Source: Jiangella ureilytica (GTDB taxonomy: Bacteria; Actinomycetota; Actinomycetes; Jiangellales; Jiangellaceae). Taken from it: a stretch of DNA of 32,097 nucleotides. The translations under genes and the position numbers were made by a program. The stretch spans positions 1 through 32,097 of the forward strand of contig NZ_SMKL01000071.1 of the NCBI RefSeq assembly GCF_004348545.1, given 5' to 3'. Position 1 is the stretch's first letter. Each line of letters begins with the position of its first letter. Of this stretch, positions 15,303-23,405 are shown piece by piece. Under the pieces are notes generated by a model that searched no databases, was not told the origin of the DNA, and saw only the letters and a program-made list of their open reading frames with translations.

Positions 15303-17594
15303 TTGACGACTCCCGTTCCGTCCGGAGTTTCGCCCGACGGCGCCGGGCGGCCGCATACCCATACGGCCGCCCACGACGACGCCGTCGACGAGGAGCAGCC
15401 TTACATCACCCGGCTCTACGAGCGCCTCGACGAGCTCAAGGCCCGGCTGAGCGCCCGGCTGGCCACGCTGTACCGCGAGCACGGCGGCACGCACGCGTCG
15501 GTGTGGGATCGCGAGGCGTTCGTCGCCCGCGACGTCGAGCGGCTCGAACGCCTCGGCTCCGTCGACCGCGGGCTCTGCTTCGGCCGGCTCGACTTCCACG
15601 ACGGCCACACCAGCTACATCGGCCGCATGGGCCTGTCCGACGACGACTACGAGCAGTTGCTGGTCGACTGGCGGGCACCGGCCGCCGAGCCGTTCTACCG
15701 GGCCACCGCGGCCGACCCCGGCGACCTCGTCCGCCGCCGGCACATCCAGACCCGCCTGCGCAAGGTGCTCGCCGTCGACGACGAGGTGTTCGACCTCGAC
15801 GCCATGCCGGCCGGCGGCCAGGGCACGCTGCGTGGCGAGGCGGCGCTGCTCGCGGCGCTGACCGAGGCGCGCACCGGCCACATGTCCGACATCGTCGCGA
15901 CCATCCAGTCCGAGCAGGACCGCATCATCCGCTCGGCGCTGGCCGGTGTGCTGGTGGTCCAGGGCGGCCCGGGCACCGGCAAGACGGTCGCGGCGCTGCA
16001 CCGCGCGGCGTACCTGCTCTACACCCACCGCGACCGCCTGGGCTCCAGCGGCGTGCTGGTGGTCGGGCCCAACCGCACGTTCCTGCACTACATCGACCAG
16101 GTCCTGCCGTCGCTGGGCGAGACCGGCGTCGTGCTGTCGACGGTCGGCGAGCTGGTGCCGGGGGTCGAGGCCGCCGGCGACGACCCCGCCGACGTCGCGA
16201 TCGTCAAGGGCGACGCCCGCATGGCCGAGGTCGTCGCCGCCGCCGTCCGCGACCGGCAGCGGCTGCTCACGGCCGGCGCCGTCGACATCAAGGTCGACCG
16301 CGTCGAGCTGACGCTGACGCCGCCGGCCGTGCGCGCCGCCCGCACCCGCGCCCGCCGCGCCCGCAAGCCGCACAACGTCGCCCGCCGCGTGTTCGTCCGC
16401 GAACTGCTCACCCACCTGGCCGACGAGCAGGCGCGGGTGCTGGGCGAGTCCTTGGACGAGGACGATCTCGCCGAGATCCGCGCCGACCTCGCCGCGGAGC
16501 CGGGTGTCGCCGCCGTCGTCGACGAGCTCTGGCCGGCGCTGACTCCGGAGCGGCTGCTCAGCGAGCTGTTCGCGTCGCCGTCGCTGCTGGCGTCGGCAGC
16601 CGGCGACCTGACGGCGGCCGAGCGCTCGCTGCTGGCGCGCCCGCCCGGCGCGGAGTGGACGACGTCCGACGTGCCGCTGCTCGACGAGGCCGCGGAGCTG
16701 CTGGGCGAGATCGACGACCCCGACGAGGCCGCGCGGCTGGCCCGGCAGCGCGAGGAGGCCGAGATCCAGTACGCCCGCGACCTCCTCGACGAGCTGTCCC
16801 TCGAGATTCCCGTCGACGCCGAGCTGGTGGCCGCGCGCTACCGCGGCGGCGAGGCGCGTCGTTCCGTGGCCGAGCGGGCCGGGCTGGACCGGTCGTGGGC
16901 ATTCGGGCACGTCATCGTCGACGAGGCGCAGGAGCTGTCGCCCATGGCGTGGCGCATGGTCATGCGCCGGGCGCCCGGCCGGTCGATGACGGTGGTCGGC
17001 GACATCGCCCAGACCGGCGCGGCCGCCGGTGCGCGCTCGTGGGCCGACGTGCTCGAGCCGCACGTGCCGGGCCGGTGGCGCCAGGAGACGCTGACGGTCA
17101 ACTACCGCACGCCGAGCGAGGTCATGGATCTCGCTTCACGGGTGCTCGCTTCCATCGACCCGGCGCTCGAGGCGCCGGCGTCGGTCCGCTCCACGGGCGA
17201 GCAGCCGCGCGTCGTGCCGGTGTGGTCGTCGCTCGACCTCGTGGAGCAGCTGGCCGCCGAGGTCGCGGCCGAGCTCGACGCCGTCGGCACCGGGCGGCTG
17301 GCCGTGCTGACGCCGGCCGCGCGGCTCGACGAGATTCATGCCGGCCTGGCCGCGACCCTGCCGCTGGCCGTCTCGCGCGCGTCGACGGCGGATGCTCTGG
17401 ACGCGCCGGTGACGGTGCTGACCGTCGGCCAGGCCAAGGGCCTCGAGTTCGACACCGTCGTGGTCGTCGAGCCGGCCGAGCTGCTGGCCGAGTCGGTCCG
17501 CGGCGCCACCGACCTCTACGTCGCCGTCACCCGGCCCACGCAGCGGCTGGTGCTCGTGCACGCCGAGCCGCTGCCCCCGATGCTCGCCTCGTGA
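15303..17594 (+). CDS. helD: HelD-like UvrD/Rep-family ATPase (RNA polymerase recycling factor)
   Basis: Superfamily-1 ATPase; HelD proteins pull stalled RNA polymerase off DNA and in some actinobacteria protect against rifampicin. About 763 residues. The N-terminal arm contains YITRLYERLDELKARLSARL, then SYIGRMGL and LLVDWRAPAAEPFY, characteristic of the family. Walker A is VVQGGPGTGKT (218-228), Walker B VDEAQELSP (near 540), and VVGDIAQTG, TVNYRTPSE and YVAVTRPTQRL are later helicase motifs. No ATG is available in frame before the conserved part. TTG at 15303 is the first acceptable in-frame start; ATT (15228) or ATC (15276) would be rare starts. An ATG at 15271 with a strong AAAGGGA site is out of frame and ends over this TTG. 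Confidence 0.85.
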   Translation: MTTPVPSGVSPDGAGRPHTHTAAHDDAVDEEQPYITRLYERLDELKARLSARLATLYREHGGTHASVWDREAFVARDVERLERLGSVDRGLCFGRLDFHDGHTSYIGRMGLSDDDYEQLLVDWRAPAAEPFYRATAADPGDLVRRRHIQTRLRKVLAVDDEVFDLDAMPAGGQGTLRGEAALLAALTEARTGHMSDIVATIQSEQDRIIRSALAGVLVVQGGPGTGKTVAALHRAAYLLYTHRDRLGSSGVLVVGPNRTFLHYIDQVLPSLGETGVVLSTVGELVPGVEAAGDDPADVAIVKGDARMAEVVAAAVRDRQRLLTAGAVDIKVDRVELTLTPPAVRAARTRARRARKPHNVARRVFVRELLTHLADEQARVLGESLDEDDLAEIRADLAAEPGVAAVVDELWPALTPERLLSELFASPSLLASAAGDLTAAERSLLARPPGAEWTTSDVPLLDEAAELLGEIDDPDEAARLARQREEAEIQYARDLLDELSLEIPVDAELVAARYRGGEARRSVAERAGLDRSWAFGHVIVDEAQELSPMAWRMVMRRAPGRSMTVVGDIAQTGAAAGARSWADVLEPHVPGRWRQETLTVNYRTPSEVMDLASRVLASIDPALEAPASVRSTGEQPRVVPVWSSLDLVEQLAAEVAAELDAVGTGRLAVLTPAARLDEIHAGLAATLPLAVSRASTADALDAPVTVLTVGQAKGLEFDTVVVVEPAELLAESVRGATDLYVAVTRPTQRLVLVHAEPLPPMLAS

Positions 17595-17610
17595 CCGCGG
17601 CGACGGTCGA

Positions 17611-17642
17611 CGGTCTGCTGGTGCTGTAGCGCCGGCAGACCG
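17611..17642. terminator. Bidirectional hairpin between HelD-like and DJ-1 genes
   Basis: CGGTCTGCTGG (17611-17621) pairs with CCGGCAGACCG (17632-17642), with one T-G pair and a ten-base loop, exactly in the 62-base gap between two convergent genes. No T tract, as is common in high-GC actinomycetes, but position and stem strength make a two-way terminator likely. Confidence 0.6.
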
Positions 17643-17656
17643 CCGGCCGTCCGCTC

Positions 17657-18217
17657 TCAGGCGGGGGCGGTCTTGCGCAGTTGTTCCATGAACGCGCCGA
17701 ACCACTGCGGGTGGTCGGGCCAGGCACGGCCGGTGACCAGGTTGCCGTCGACGACGCCGGCGCCGTCGACGAAGGTGCCGCCGGCCGTCTCGACGTCGAC
17801 CGCGAGCGCCGGGTAGGCGGCCGACCGGCGACCGGACAGGGTCTGAGCGGCCGCCAGCAGCAGCGGGCCGTGGCACAGGGCCGCCGTCGGCGCGCCGCTG
17901 TCCATGAAGTGCTTGACGATGCGCTGGGCGTCGGGGTCGTTGCGGATGTACTCGGGCGCGCGGCCACCGGGCACGACCACCGCCACGTAGTCGTCGACAT
18001 CGACGTCGGCGAAGGCGACGTCGGCGGGCCAGCTGTGGCCGGGCTTCTCGGTGTAGGTGTCGAACCCGTCGACGAAGTCGTGCACCACGAACTGCAGCTT
18101 CTTCACCGACGGCGCCGCGACGTCGACCTCGTAGCCCTCCTCGAGCAGCCGCTGGTACGGGTAGAAGAATTCCAGATCCTCGGCCGCGTCACCGGTCAGG
18201 ATGAGCACCTTGGGCAT
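17657..18217 (-). CDS. DJ-1/PfpI family protein
   Basis: A 186-residue flavodoxin-like protein with the acidic residue Glu17 near the N-terminus and the nucleophile elbow AALCHGP containing Cys115 and His116. VVVPGGRAPEYIRND (80-94) is typical of PfpI/YhbO-type members. Family members act as deglycases, glyoxalases, proteases or chaperones under stress; which applies here is unknown. The ATG at 18217 is chosen over one 21 bases earlier because GGAGG precedes it at a good distance. Converges on the HelD-like gene and follows the ZapE-type gene on the same strand. Confidence 0.88.
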   Translation of the reverse strand: MPKVLILTGDAAEDLEFFYPYQRLLEEGYEVDVAAPSVKKLQFVVHDFVDGFDTYTEKPGHSWPADVAFADVDVDDYVAVVVPGGRAPEYIRNDPDAQRIVKHFMDSGAPTAALCHGPLLLAAAQTLSGRRSAAYPALAVDVETAGGTFVDGAGVVDGNLVTGRAWPDHPQWFGAFMEQLRKTAPA

Positions 18218-18289
18218 GGTCGGACCTCCTCGTCGCACGGACTCTGCTCCTCGCAGTCTCCGCCGTCGCGACAGCCCCGACCAGTGCTC

Positions 18290-19327
18290 TTATCGCGATC
18301 CGAGAGAGGCGACCCCATCGCGCGAGAGCGCCGTCAGCCGGGACACCGCGCGGACGTACTTCTTGCGGTACCCGCCGGCCAGCAGCTCCGGCGTGAACAG
18401 CCGGTCCAGCGGCACCCCGCCGGCGACGACGGGCACGTCGCGGTCGTAGAGGCGGTCGGCCAGGACGACGAGCCGCAGCGCGGCCGGCTGGTCGTCGACG
18501 GTGTGAACCTCGCGCAGGTGCACGCGGCGGACGCCGTCGAGCAGCGGCCCGTACCGCGACGGGTGAACGGTGGCGAGGTGCGCGGCGAGCGCGTCGAAGT
18601 CATCGAGGGTCACGTCGTCGCCCACCGCCGACGACACCACGAGCGCGTCCGGCACGGGCGACGGCGCTGACGGCAGCCCGCGGTGGCGGTAGTCCTCGCC
18701 GTCGACCCGCACGACGGTGAACCGGTCGGCCAGCCGCTGGATCTCGCGCAGGAAGTCCGCCGCGGCGAACCGGCCCGCGCCGAGCTGGCCGGGCAGCGTG
18801 TTGCTGCTCGCGGCCAGCCGGACGCCCCGCTCGGACAGCCGCCCGAGCAGCGTCGACACGAGGACGGTGTCGCCGGGGTCGTCGAGCTCGAACTCGTCGA
18901 CGCAGACCAGCCTGTGCGCCGACAGCGCCTCGACGGTGGCGCCGAAGCCCAGCGCCCCGGCGAGGTTGGTGAGCTCGACGAAGGTGCAGAACAGCTTCCG
19001 CTCCGCCGGCACCCGCGCGGCGTGCCAGAGCGATGCCAGCAGGTGCGTCTTGCCCACGCCGAAGCCGCCGTCGAGATAGAGGCCGCTCCCCGGCTCCGGC
19101 ACGGCGGCCCCGCGGCGGAACCACCCGCGGCGCCGTACGCCGACGCCGTCGTCGATCCCCGCGGCGAAGGAGCGAGCGGCGGCGACGGCGGCAACCTGGC
19201 TGGGGACGGCGGGATCGGCGCGATAGCCGTCGAAGCTGACGTCGCGGAACCGCGGCGGCGGCACCATGTCGGCGACGAGCCGCGACGCCGGCACGTCGGG
19301 ACGACGGTCGGCGAGGCTCGTCGGCAT
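18290..19327 (-). CDS. zapE: ZapE/AFG1-family P-loop ATPase
   Basis: AFG1-like ATPase; the E. coli member ZapE binds FtsZ at the division site, whereas the mitochondrial homologue helps protein turnover. The 345-residue sequence shows the N-terminal PPPRFRDVSFDGYRADP region, Walker A GGFGVGKT (87-94), Walker B LVCVDEFELDD (140-150), the sensor-1 region LAASSNTLPGQLG and the family tail GRFAAADFLREIQRLADRF. The start ATG at 19327 lies inside a perfect 14-base palindrome and only 24 bases from the oppositely oriented RibD-type start, so its promoter must extend into the neighbour's coding sequence. Confidence 0.87.
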   Translation of the reverse strand: MPTSLADRRPDVPASRLVADMVPPPRFRDVSFDGYRADPAVPSQVAAVAAARSFAAGIDDGVGVRRRGWFRRGAAVPEPGSGLYLDGGFGVGKTHLLASLWHAARVPAERKLFCTFVELTNLAGALGFGATVEALSAHRLVCVDEFELDDPGDTVLVSTLLGRLSERGVRLAASSNTLPGQLGAGRFAAADFLREIQRLADRFTVVRVDGEDYRHRGLPSAPSPVPDALVVSSAVGDDVTLDDFDALAAHLATVHPSRYGPLLDGVRRVHLREVHTVDDQPAALRLVVLADRLYDRDVPVVAGGVPLDRLFTPELLAGGYRKKYVRAVSRLTALSRDGVASLGSR

Positions 19328-19338
19328 GCCGACAATCG

Positions 19339-19344
19339 TAAGGT
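19339..19344 (+). promoter_or_regulatory. Leaderless-type -10 element of the RibD-type gene
   Basis: TAAGGT (TAnnnT class) ends seven bases before the GTG at 19352, the spacing at which actinobacterial leaderless transcripts begin on the start codon. No ribosome site precedes the GTG. Confidence 0.5.
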
Positions 19345-19351
19345 TCTTCCC

Positions 19352-20053
19352 GTGCAGCAGCTCTATCCGCCCGCCGACGGTGCCGCCGTCGACGTCGCCG
19401 GCCTCGAGGCCGCCTACGCCTATCCCCCACTCGGCGGCGGCGCCACCTGGCTGCGGGCCAACATGGTGACCAGCCTCGACGGCGCCACCCAGGGCAGCGA
19501 CGGCCGATCGAGGACGGTGTCCAGCCCGCCCGACCGCGTGGTGCTGTCACTGCTGCGCCGGCTCTGCGACGTCGTCATCGCCGGAGCGGGCACCGTGCGG
19601 GCAGAGCGGTACGGACCGGTCGACCGCCCGATCGCCGTCGTCAGCCGGTCCCTGCGGCTCGATGACAACGCGCCGCTGTTCACCGAGGCCACGCACCGCA
19701 CCATCGTCATCACCGTCGAATCGGCGCCCGCCGACCATCGTGCCCGTCTGGCCGCCGTCGCCGACGTCATTCTGGCCGGCGACGAGGAGCTGGACGTCGC
19801 CGCCGCCCGGGAGGCGCTGGCCGACCGCGGCCTCACGCGACTGCTGTGCGAGGGCGGCGCGCACCTGCTGGCCCACATCGTCACCGCCGGCGCGCTCGAC
19901 GATCTCTGCTACACGTTGACGCCACGCATGGTCGGTGGGCACTCCGCGCGGCTGCTGGAGACACCGCTGCCGCTGGAGAGCGACTGGTCACTGGGCCATC
20001 TGATCGAGGACGGCGGCACCCTGCTGATGCGCTGGATGGCGCGGCGCGGGTGA
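19352..20053 (+). CDS. Pyrimidine reductase family protein (RibD C-terminal domain type)
   Basis: NADPH-dependent reductase of the dihydrofolate reductase-like fold, as in the reductase half of RibD in riboflavin synthesis. At 233 residues it has only the reductase domain; the zinc deaminase half is absent, so it may act on another pyrimidine or pterin. Motifs: LRANMVTSLDGAT (34-46), VIAGAGTVRAERYGP (75-89), LLCEGGAHLL (164-173) and a C-terminal LTPRMVGG loop. The GTG at 19352 is the only start that matches the conserved N-terminus and sits seven bases after a TAnnnT element. It is divergent from zapE and followed after 32 bases by the DNA ligase gene. Confidence 0.83.
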   Translation: MQQLYPPADGAAVDVAGLEAAYAYPPLGGGATWLRANMVTSLDGATQGSDGRSRTVSSPPDRVVLSLLRRLCDVVIAGAGTVRAERYGPVDRPIAVVSRSLRLDDNAPLFTEATHRTIVITVESAPADHRARLAAVADVILAGDEELDVAAAREALADRGLTRLLCEGGAHLLAHIVTAGALDDLCYTLTPRMVGGHSARLLETPLPLESDWSLGHLIEDGGTLLMRWMARRG

Positions 20054-20085
20054 GCTTCGCCGGCGGCGTGGTACAGACTGGTCAC

Positions 20086-21150
20086 ATGCGACTCCCGGTC
20101 CTGCCGCCCGTGCCGCCGATGCTGGCCAAGCCCGTGAAGACGATCCCCGACGGCGATCTCAGCTTCGAGCCCAAATGGGACGGCTTCCGGTCCATCATCT
20201 TCCGCGACGGCGACGACGTCGAGATCGGCAGCCGCAACGAGAAGCCGATGACCAGGTACTTCCCCGAGCTGGTCGAGGCCGTGAAGGCGAACTTCCCGGA
20301 GCGCGCGGTGGTCGACGGCGAGATCGTGCTGGTCGGCCACGGGGGCGACCGCCTCGACTTCGAGATGCTGCAGCAGCGCATCCACCCCGCGGCCAGCCGG
20401 GTGAAGATGCTGTCCGAGACGGTGCCGGCGACGTTCGTCGCCTTCGACCTGCTCGCCCTCGGCGACGACGACTACACGCAGCAGCCGTTCCGCGACCGCC
20501 GCAAGGCGCTGCTCGAGGCGTTCGCCGCCGCGCAGGCGCCCGTCCACGTCACCAACGCGACGACCGACAGGGCGCTGGCCGAGCAGTGGTTCCACCAGTT
20601 CGAGGGCGCCGGGCTCGACGGCGTCATCGCCAAGCCGCTCGACGGCGTCTACGAGCCCGACAAGCGGGTCATGTTCAAGATCAAGCACGAGCGCACGGCC
20701 GACTGCGTCGTCGCCGGCTACCGCGTGCACAAGAGCGGGCCCGACCGCGTCGGCTCGCTGCTGCTCGGCCTCTACGGCGACGACGGCGTGCTGGCCAGCG
20801 TCGGCGTCATCGGGGCGTTCCCCATGAAGCGGCGCGAAGAGCTGTTCCAGGAGCTGCAGCCGCTGGTCACGTCGTTCGACGACCACCCCTGGTCGTGGGC
20901 GAAGCAGGAAGAGGGCACCCGTACGCCGCGCAACGCCGAGTACAGCCGCTGGAGCGCCGGCAAGGACCTCTCGTTCGTCCCGCTGCGGCCCGAGCGCGTC
21001 GTCGAGGTCCGCTACGACCACATGGAGGGCGTCCGGTTCCGGCACACCGCCCAGTTCGTCCGCTGGCGCACCGATCGCGAGCCGTCGTCGTGCACCTACG
21101 CGCAACTGGAGGAACCGGTCAAGTTCGACCTCGCGGACGTCCTTCGCTGA
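20086..21150 (+). CDS. ATP-dependent DNA ligase (LigC/LigD ligase-domain type)
   Basis: Seals nicks and joins ends using ATP through a lysyl-AMP intermediate. A 354-residue protein with the adenylation domain and OB fold only. It contains motif I EPKWDGFRS with catalytic Lys30, VVDGEIVL (motif III-type region), GLDGVIAKPLDGVYEPDKR (motif IV) and MFKIKHERTADCVV (motif V). Size and order fit M. tuberculosis LigC (about 358 residues) or a detached ligase domain of LigD. The ATG at 20086 is chosen by alignment to the PMLAKP family start; no ribosome site is seen, so it may be leaderless. A LigD-type polymerase domain is encoded two genes downstream, but no Ku gene is present. Confidence 0.9.
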   Translation: MRLPVLPPVPPMLAKPVKTIPDGDLSFEPKWDGFRSIIFRDGDDVEIGSRNEKPMTRYFPELVEAVKANFPERAVVDGEIVLVGHGGDRLDFEMLQQRIHPAASRVKMLSETVPATFVAFDLLALGDDDYTQQPFRDRRKALLEAFAAAQAPVHVTNATTDRALAEQWFHQFEGAGLDGVIAKPLDGVYEPDKRVMFKIKHERTADCVVAGYRVHKSGPDRVGSLLLGLYGDDGVLASVGVIGAFPMKRREELFQELQPLVTSFDDHPWSWAKQEEGTRTPRNAEYSRWSAGKDLSFVPLRPERVVEVRYDHMEGVRFRHTAQFVRWRTDREPSSCTYAQLEEPVKFDLADVLR

Positions 21151-21185
21151 TCGCCGCCCCTGAGCGACAATGGAGACGAGGCCGG

Positions 21186-21191
21186 TATGGT
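21186..21191 (+). promoter_or_regulatory. Candidate -10 element before the Usp-like/LigD polymerase pair
   Basis: TATGGT lies 49 bases before the Usp-like ATG, in the 89-base gap after the ligase stop. No convincing -35 sequence is visible, so the pair may instead be read from the ligase promoter. Confidence 0.3.
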
Positions 21192-21239
21192 GTGCCAACC
21201 CAGCCGCATCCGGCCAGGCGCCGACCCGGGGAGGTCGAC

Positions 21240-21836
21240 ATGTCGTACAACATCGTCGTGCTGGTGGAAGAGCCCGTTTCCGACTGGGACGCGCGCCAGA
21301 TCGTGGCGCTGCACGCCGACACACCCGAACCGGTCCGCTATCACGTCCTGATCCCGGTCGAGGACGCCGCCAGCCGGGTCGAGTCGACCATCGGCTCGCT
21401 CGCGGCCAGTGAGGTCATGGGCACCGCCGCCATGTACGTCGACGAAGCCGACCTCGAGCGCGTGCACGAAGAGATCCGGGCCGCCAGCAAGCGGTCTCTG
21501 GCCCAGTCGCTCGAGGCGTTCGCCAAGGCCGGCGCCCAGGCCGGCGGCGAGGTCACCGCGACCGACCCGCTCGACCGCCTGTGCGCGCTGTCGCAGGAGT
21601 GCGGCGCGGCCGAGATCATCATCCTCACCCGCCCGCATGTCATCGCCGAACTGTTCCACGTCGACTGGACCGCCCGCGCCCGGCGCCGGCTCAAGGTGCC
21701 GGTGCTGCACCTGCTGGCCCGCGGCGAGCCCGACTGGGAGTCCGAGGTCGAGGCCGGGCACGCGGCCGAGGCAGAGGAGCGCGCGCGGCGCGAGACCAAC
21801 GGTGGTGCGGCCGGCACGACCTCGGGGACGGCATGA
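21240..21836 (+). CDS. Unknown protein with Usp-like pattern, coupled to the LigD polymerase domain
   Basis: A 198-residue soluble protein. The start SYNIVVLVEEPVSDWDARQI, a YHVLIPVEDA strand, a long helix-rich centre (about 80-108), AEIIILTRPHVIAE and KVPVLHLLAR give an alternating alpha/beta layout like universal stress proteins, but the usual ATP-binding glycine motif (GxxGxxGS) is not seen. The tail after residue 165 is charged and probably disordered. The ATG at 21240 has GGGGAGG upstream. Its TGA overlaps the ATG of the LigD polymerase gene by four bases, so the two are made together and a link to DNA-end repair is a fair guess. I do not recognise the family. Confidence 0.75.
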   Translation: MSYNIVVLVEEPVSDWDARQIVALHADTPEPVRYHVLIPVEDAASRVESTIGSLAASEVMGTAAMYVDEADLERVHEEIRAASKRSLAQSLEAFAKAGAQAGGEVTATDPLDRLCALSQECGAAEIIILTRPHVIAELFHVDWTARARRRLKVPVLHLLARGEPDWESEVEAGHAAEAEERARRETNGGAAGTTSGTA

Positions 21837-22879
21837 GGGAAGCCATCGAGTTCGAGGCCGGCGGCCGCATGGTCCGGGTCTCCAGCCCCAGCAAGGTCTA
21901 CTTCCCCGAGCGCGGCCTCACCAAGCTCGACGTCGTGCAGTACTTCCTCGCCGTCGGCGACGGCATCCTCGGCGCGCTGCGCGAGCGGCCGACCACGCTG
22001 GAGCGCTGGCCGGGCGGCGTCTTCGAGGGCGCCAAGCTGTCGACGCGCCAGGACAACCGCGGCGACGCGTTCTACCAGAAGCGCATCCCCAAGGGCGCGC
22101 CCGACTACGTCGAGACCGCCACGGTGGCCTTCCCGAGCGGCCGCACCGCCGACGAGGTCTGCCCCACGGAGGTCGCGGTGGTCGCGTGGGCGGCCAACCT
22201 CGGCACGCTGACGTTCCACCCCTGGCCGGTCCGCCGGCCCGACACCGACCACCCCGACCAGCTGCGCATCGACCTCGACCCGCAGCCCGGCACCGACTAC
22301 GCCGACGCCGTCGTCGTCGCCCACGAGGCCCGGACGCTGCTGCGCGAGCTCGGCATGGACGGCTTCCCGAAGACGTCCGGCGGGCGCGGCATGCACCTCT
22401 ACGTCCCGGTGCGGCCCGAGTGGGACTTCGTCCAGGCGCGCCGCGCCGTCATCGCGTTCGGCCGCGAGCTCGGGCGGCGGATGCCGAAGCAGGTCACCGT
22501 CGACTGGTGGAAGGAGGAGCGGGGCGAGCGCATCTTCATCGACTTCAACCAGATGGCCCGCGACCGCACCATCGCGTCGGCCTACTCCGTCCGGCCCCGC
22601 CCCCGGGCGACGGTGTCCGCGCCGCTCTCGTGGGACGAGGTCGACGACGCCCGGCCCGAGGATTTCGACATCACCACCATGCCGGCCCGGTTCGCGTCGG
22701 TCGGCGACCTGCACGCCGGTGTCGCCGAGGTGGCGTACTCGCTGGAGCCGCTGCTCGAGCTGGCCGCCCGCGACGAGAAGGACCACGACCTCGGCGACCT
22801 GCCGTATCCCCCGGAGTACCCGAAGATGCCCGGCGAGCCGCTGCGCGTCCAGCCCTCCCGCCGCGCGACCTTCGACTGA
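21833..22879 (+). CDS. ligD: LigD-type polymerase domain protein (archaeo-eukaryotic primase fold, NHEJ)
   Basis: Adds nucleotides, often ribonucleotides, and fills gaps at broken DNA ends during non-homologous end joining. A 348-residue stand-alone polymerase domain with the metal-binding pair Asp147 and Asp149 in RIDLDPQPG, the nucleotide loop KTSGGRGMHLYVPV (180-193), the third carboxylate Asp237 in IFIDFNQMARDRT and the SVRPRPRATVSAPLSW segment. There is no ligase or phosphoesterase domain, so the usual three-domain LigD is split, with the ligase encoded upstream at 20086. Starts on an ATGA overlap with the Usp-like gene. Converges with the DoxX-like gene six bases later. Confidence 0.9.
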   Translation: MREAIEFEAGGRMVRVSSPSKVYFPERGLTKLDVVQYFLAVGDGILGALRERPTTLERWPGGVFEGAKLSTRQDNRGDAFYQKRIPKGAPDYVETATVAFPSGRTADEVCPTEVAVVAWAANLGTLTFHPWPVRRPDTDHPDQLRIDLDPQPGTDYADAVVVAHEARTLLRELGMDGFPKTSGGRGMHLYVPVRPEWDFVQARRAVIAFGRELGRRMPKQVTVDWWKEERGERIFIDFNQMARDRTIASAYSVRPRPRATVSAPLSWDEVDDARPEDFDITTMPARFASVGDLHAGVAEVAYSLEPLLELAARDEKDHDLGDLPYPPEYPKMPGEPLRVQPSRRATFD

Positions 22880-22900
22880 CTGTCGTCAGTTCACGTCGAA
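22871..22900. terminator. Hairpin spanning both stop codons of the convergent LigD-polymerase and DoxX-like genes
   Basis: TTCGAC (22871-22876) pairs with GTCGAA (22895-22900) and, inside, CTGAC (22876-22880) pairs with GTCAG (22885-22889) with a TGTC loop. The structure covers the TGA of each gene and is placed for two-way termination. No T tract. Confidence 0.4.
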
Positions 22901-23305
22901 GAGCGGGTCGGTGATGGTGAACGGCGTGTCCTCACCGAGCTCCCAGACCAGGAAGAGCAGGATCAGCGACGCGCCGGTGAGGGAGATGTCCTTCATGAAC
23001 TGGGTCATCTCCTGCTGCCGCGTGGTCGGGTCCTTGTCACGCCAGAAGGCGTGCATGAGCAGCGCCGCGGACAGCGTGAACAGCGCGAGCAGGATGGCGC
23101 CGAGGTCCATCCAGACGCCGAGGAGCACCGACAGCCCGCCGAGCAGGATCTGACCGCCGGTGACCCACACCGCCGGCTGCCCCGGCTTGACTCCGCGGCT
23201 CTCCGCGTAGCCGGCCATCGCGCCGCGGTCGGTGAGGTGGGCGACCGAGCTGCCCAGGAAGATCGCCGCGAACAGGATGCGGCCGATCAGGAACACGACG
23301 TCCAT
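22886..23305 (-). CDS. DoxX-family membrane protein
   Basis: A 139-residue protein with four membrane helices: FLIGRILFAAIFLGSSVAHL, the VTGGQILLGGLSVLLG region, ILLALFTLSAALLMHAFW and LTGASLILLFLVW. The family signature appears as R-x2-F-A-x2-F in helix 1 and HAFWRDKDP after helix 3. DoxX-like proteins are linked with thiol redox balance and oxidative stress in actinobacteria, but the exact role is unsettled. The ATG at 23305 is preferred because GGAGG lies five bases upstream; a GTG at 23350 would add a non-conserved polar tail. It is divergent from msrB, which also deals with oxidative damage. Confidence 0.82.
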   Translation of the reverse strand: MDVVFLIGRILFAAIFLGSSVAHLTDRGAMAGYAESRGVKPGQPAVWVTGGQILLGGLSVLLGVWMDLGAILLALFTLSAALLMHAFWRDKDPTTRQQEMTQFMKDISLTGASLILLFLVWELGEDTPFTITDPLFDVN

Positions 23306-23405
23306 GTCGTCCTCCGAGGGAGAAGGGGTCTCACCGTGGATCATGCTCACTCGGTCACCCGTTCACACCCGGGAATCCGGTCGCTGTCCAGGAGGTTCTC
23401 CAGAT

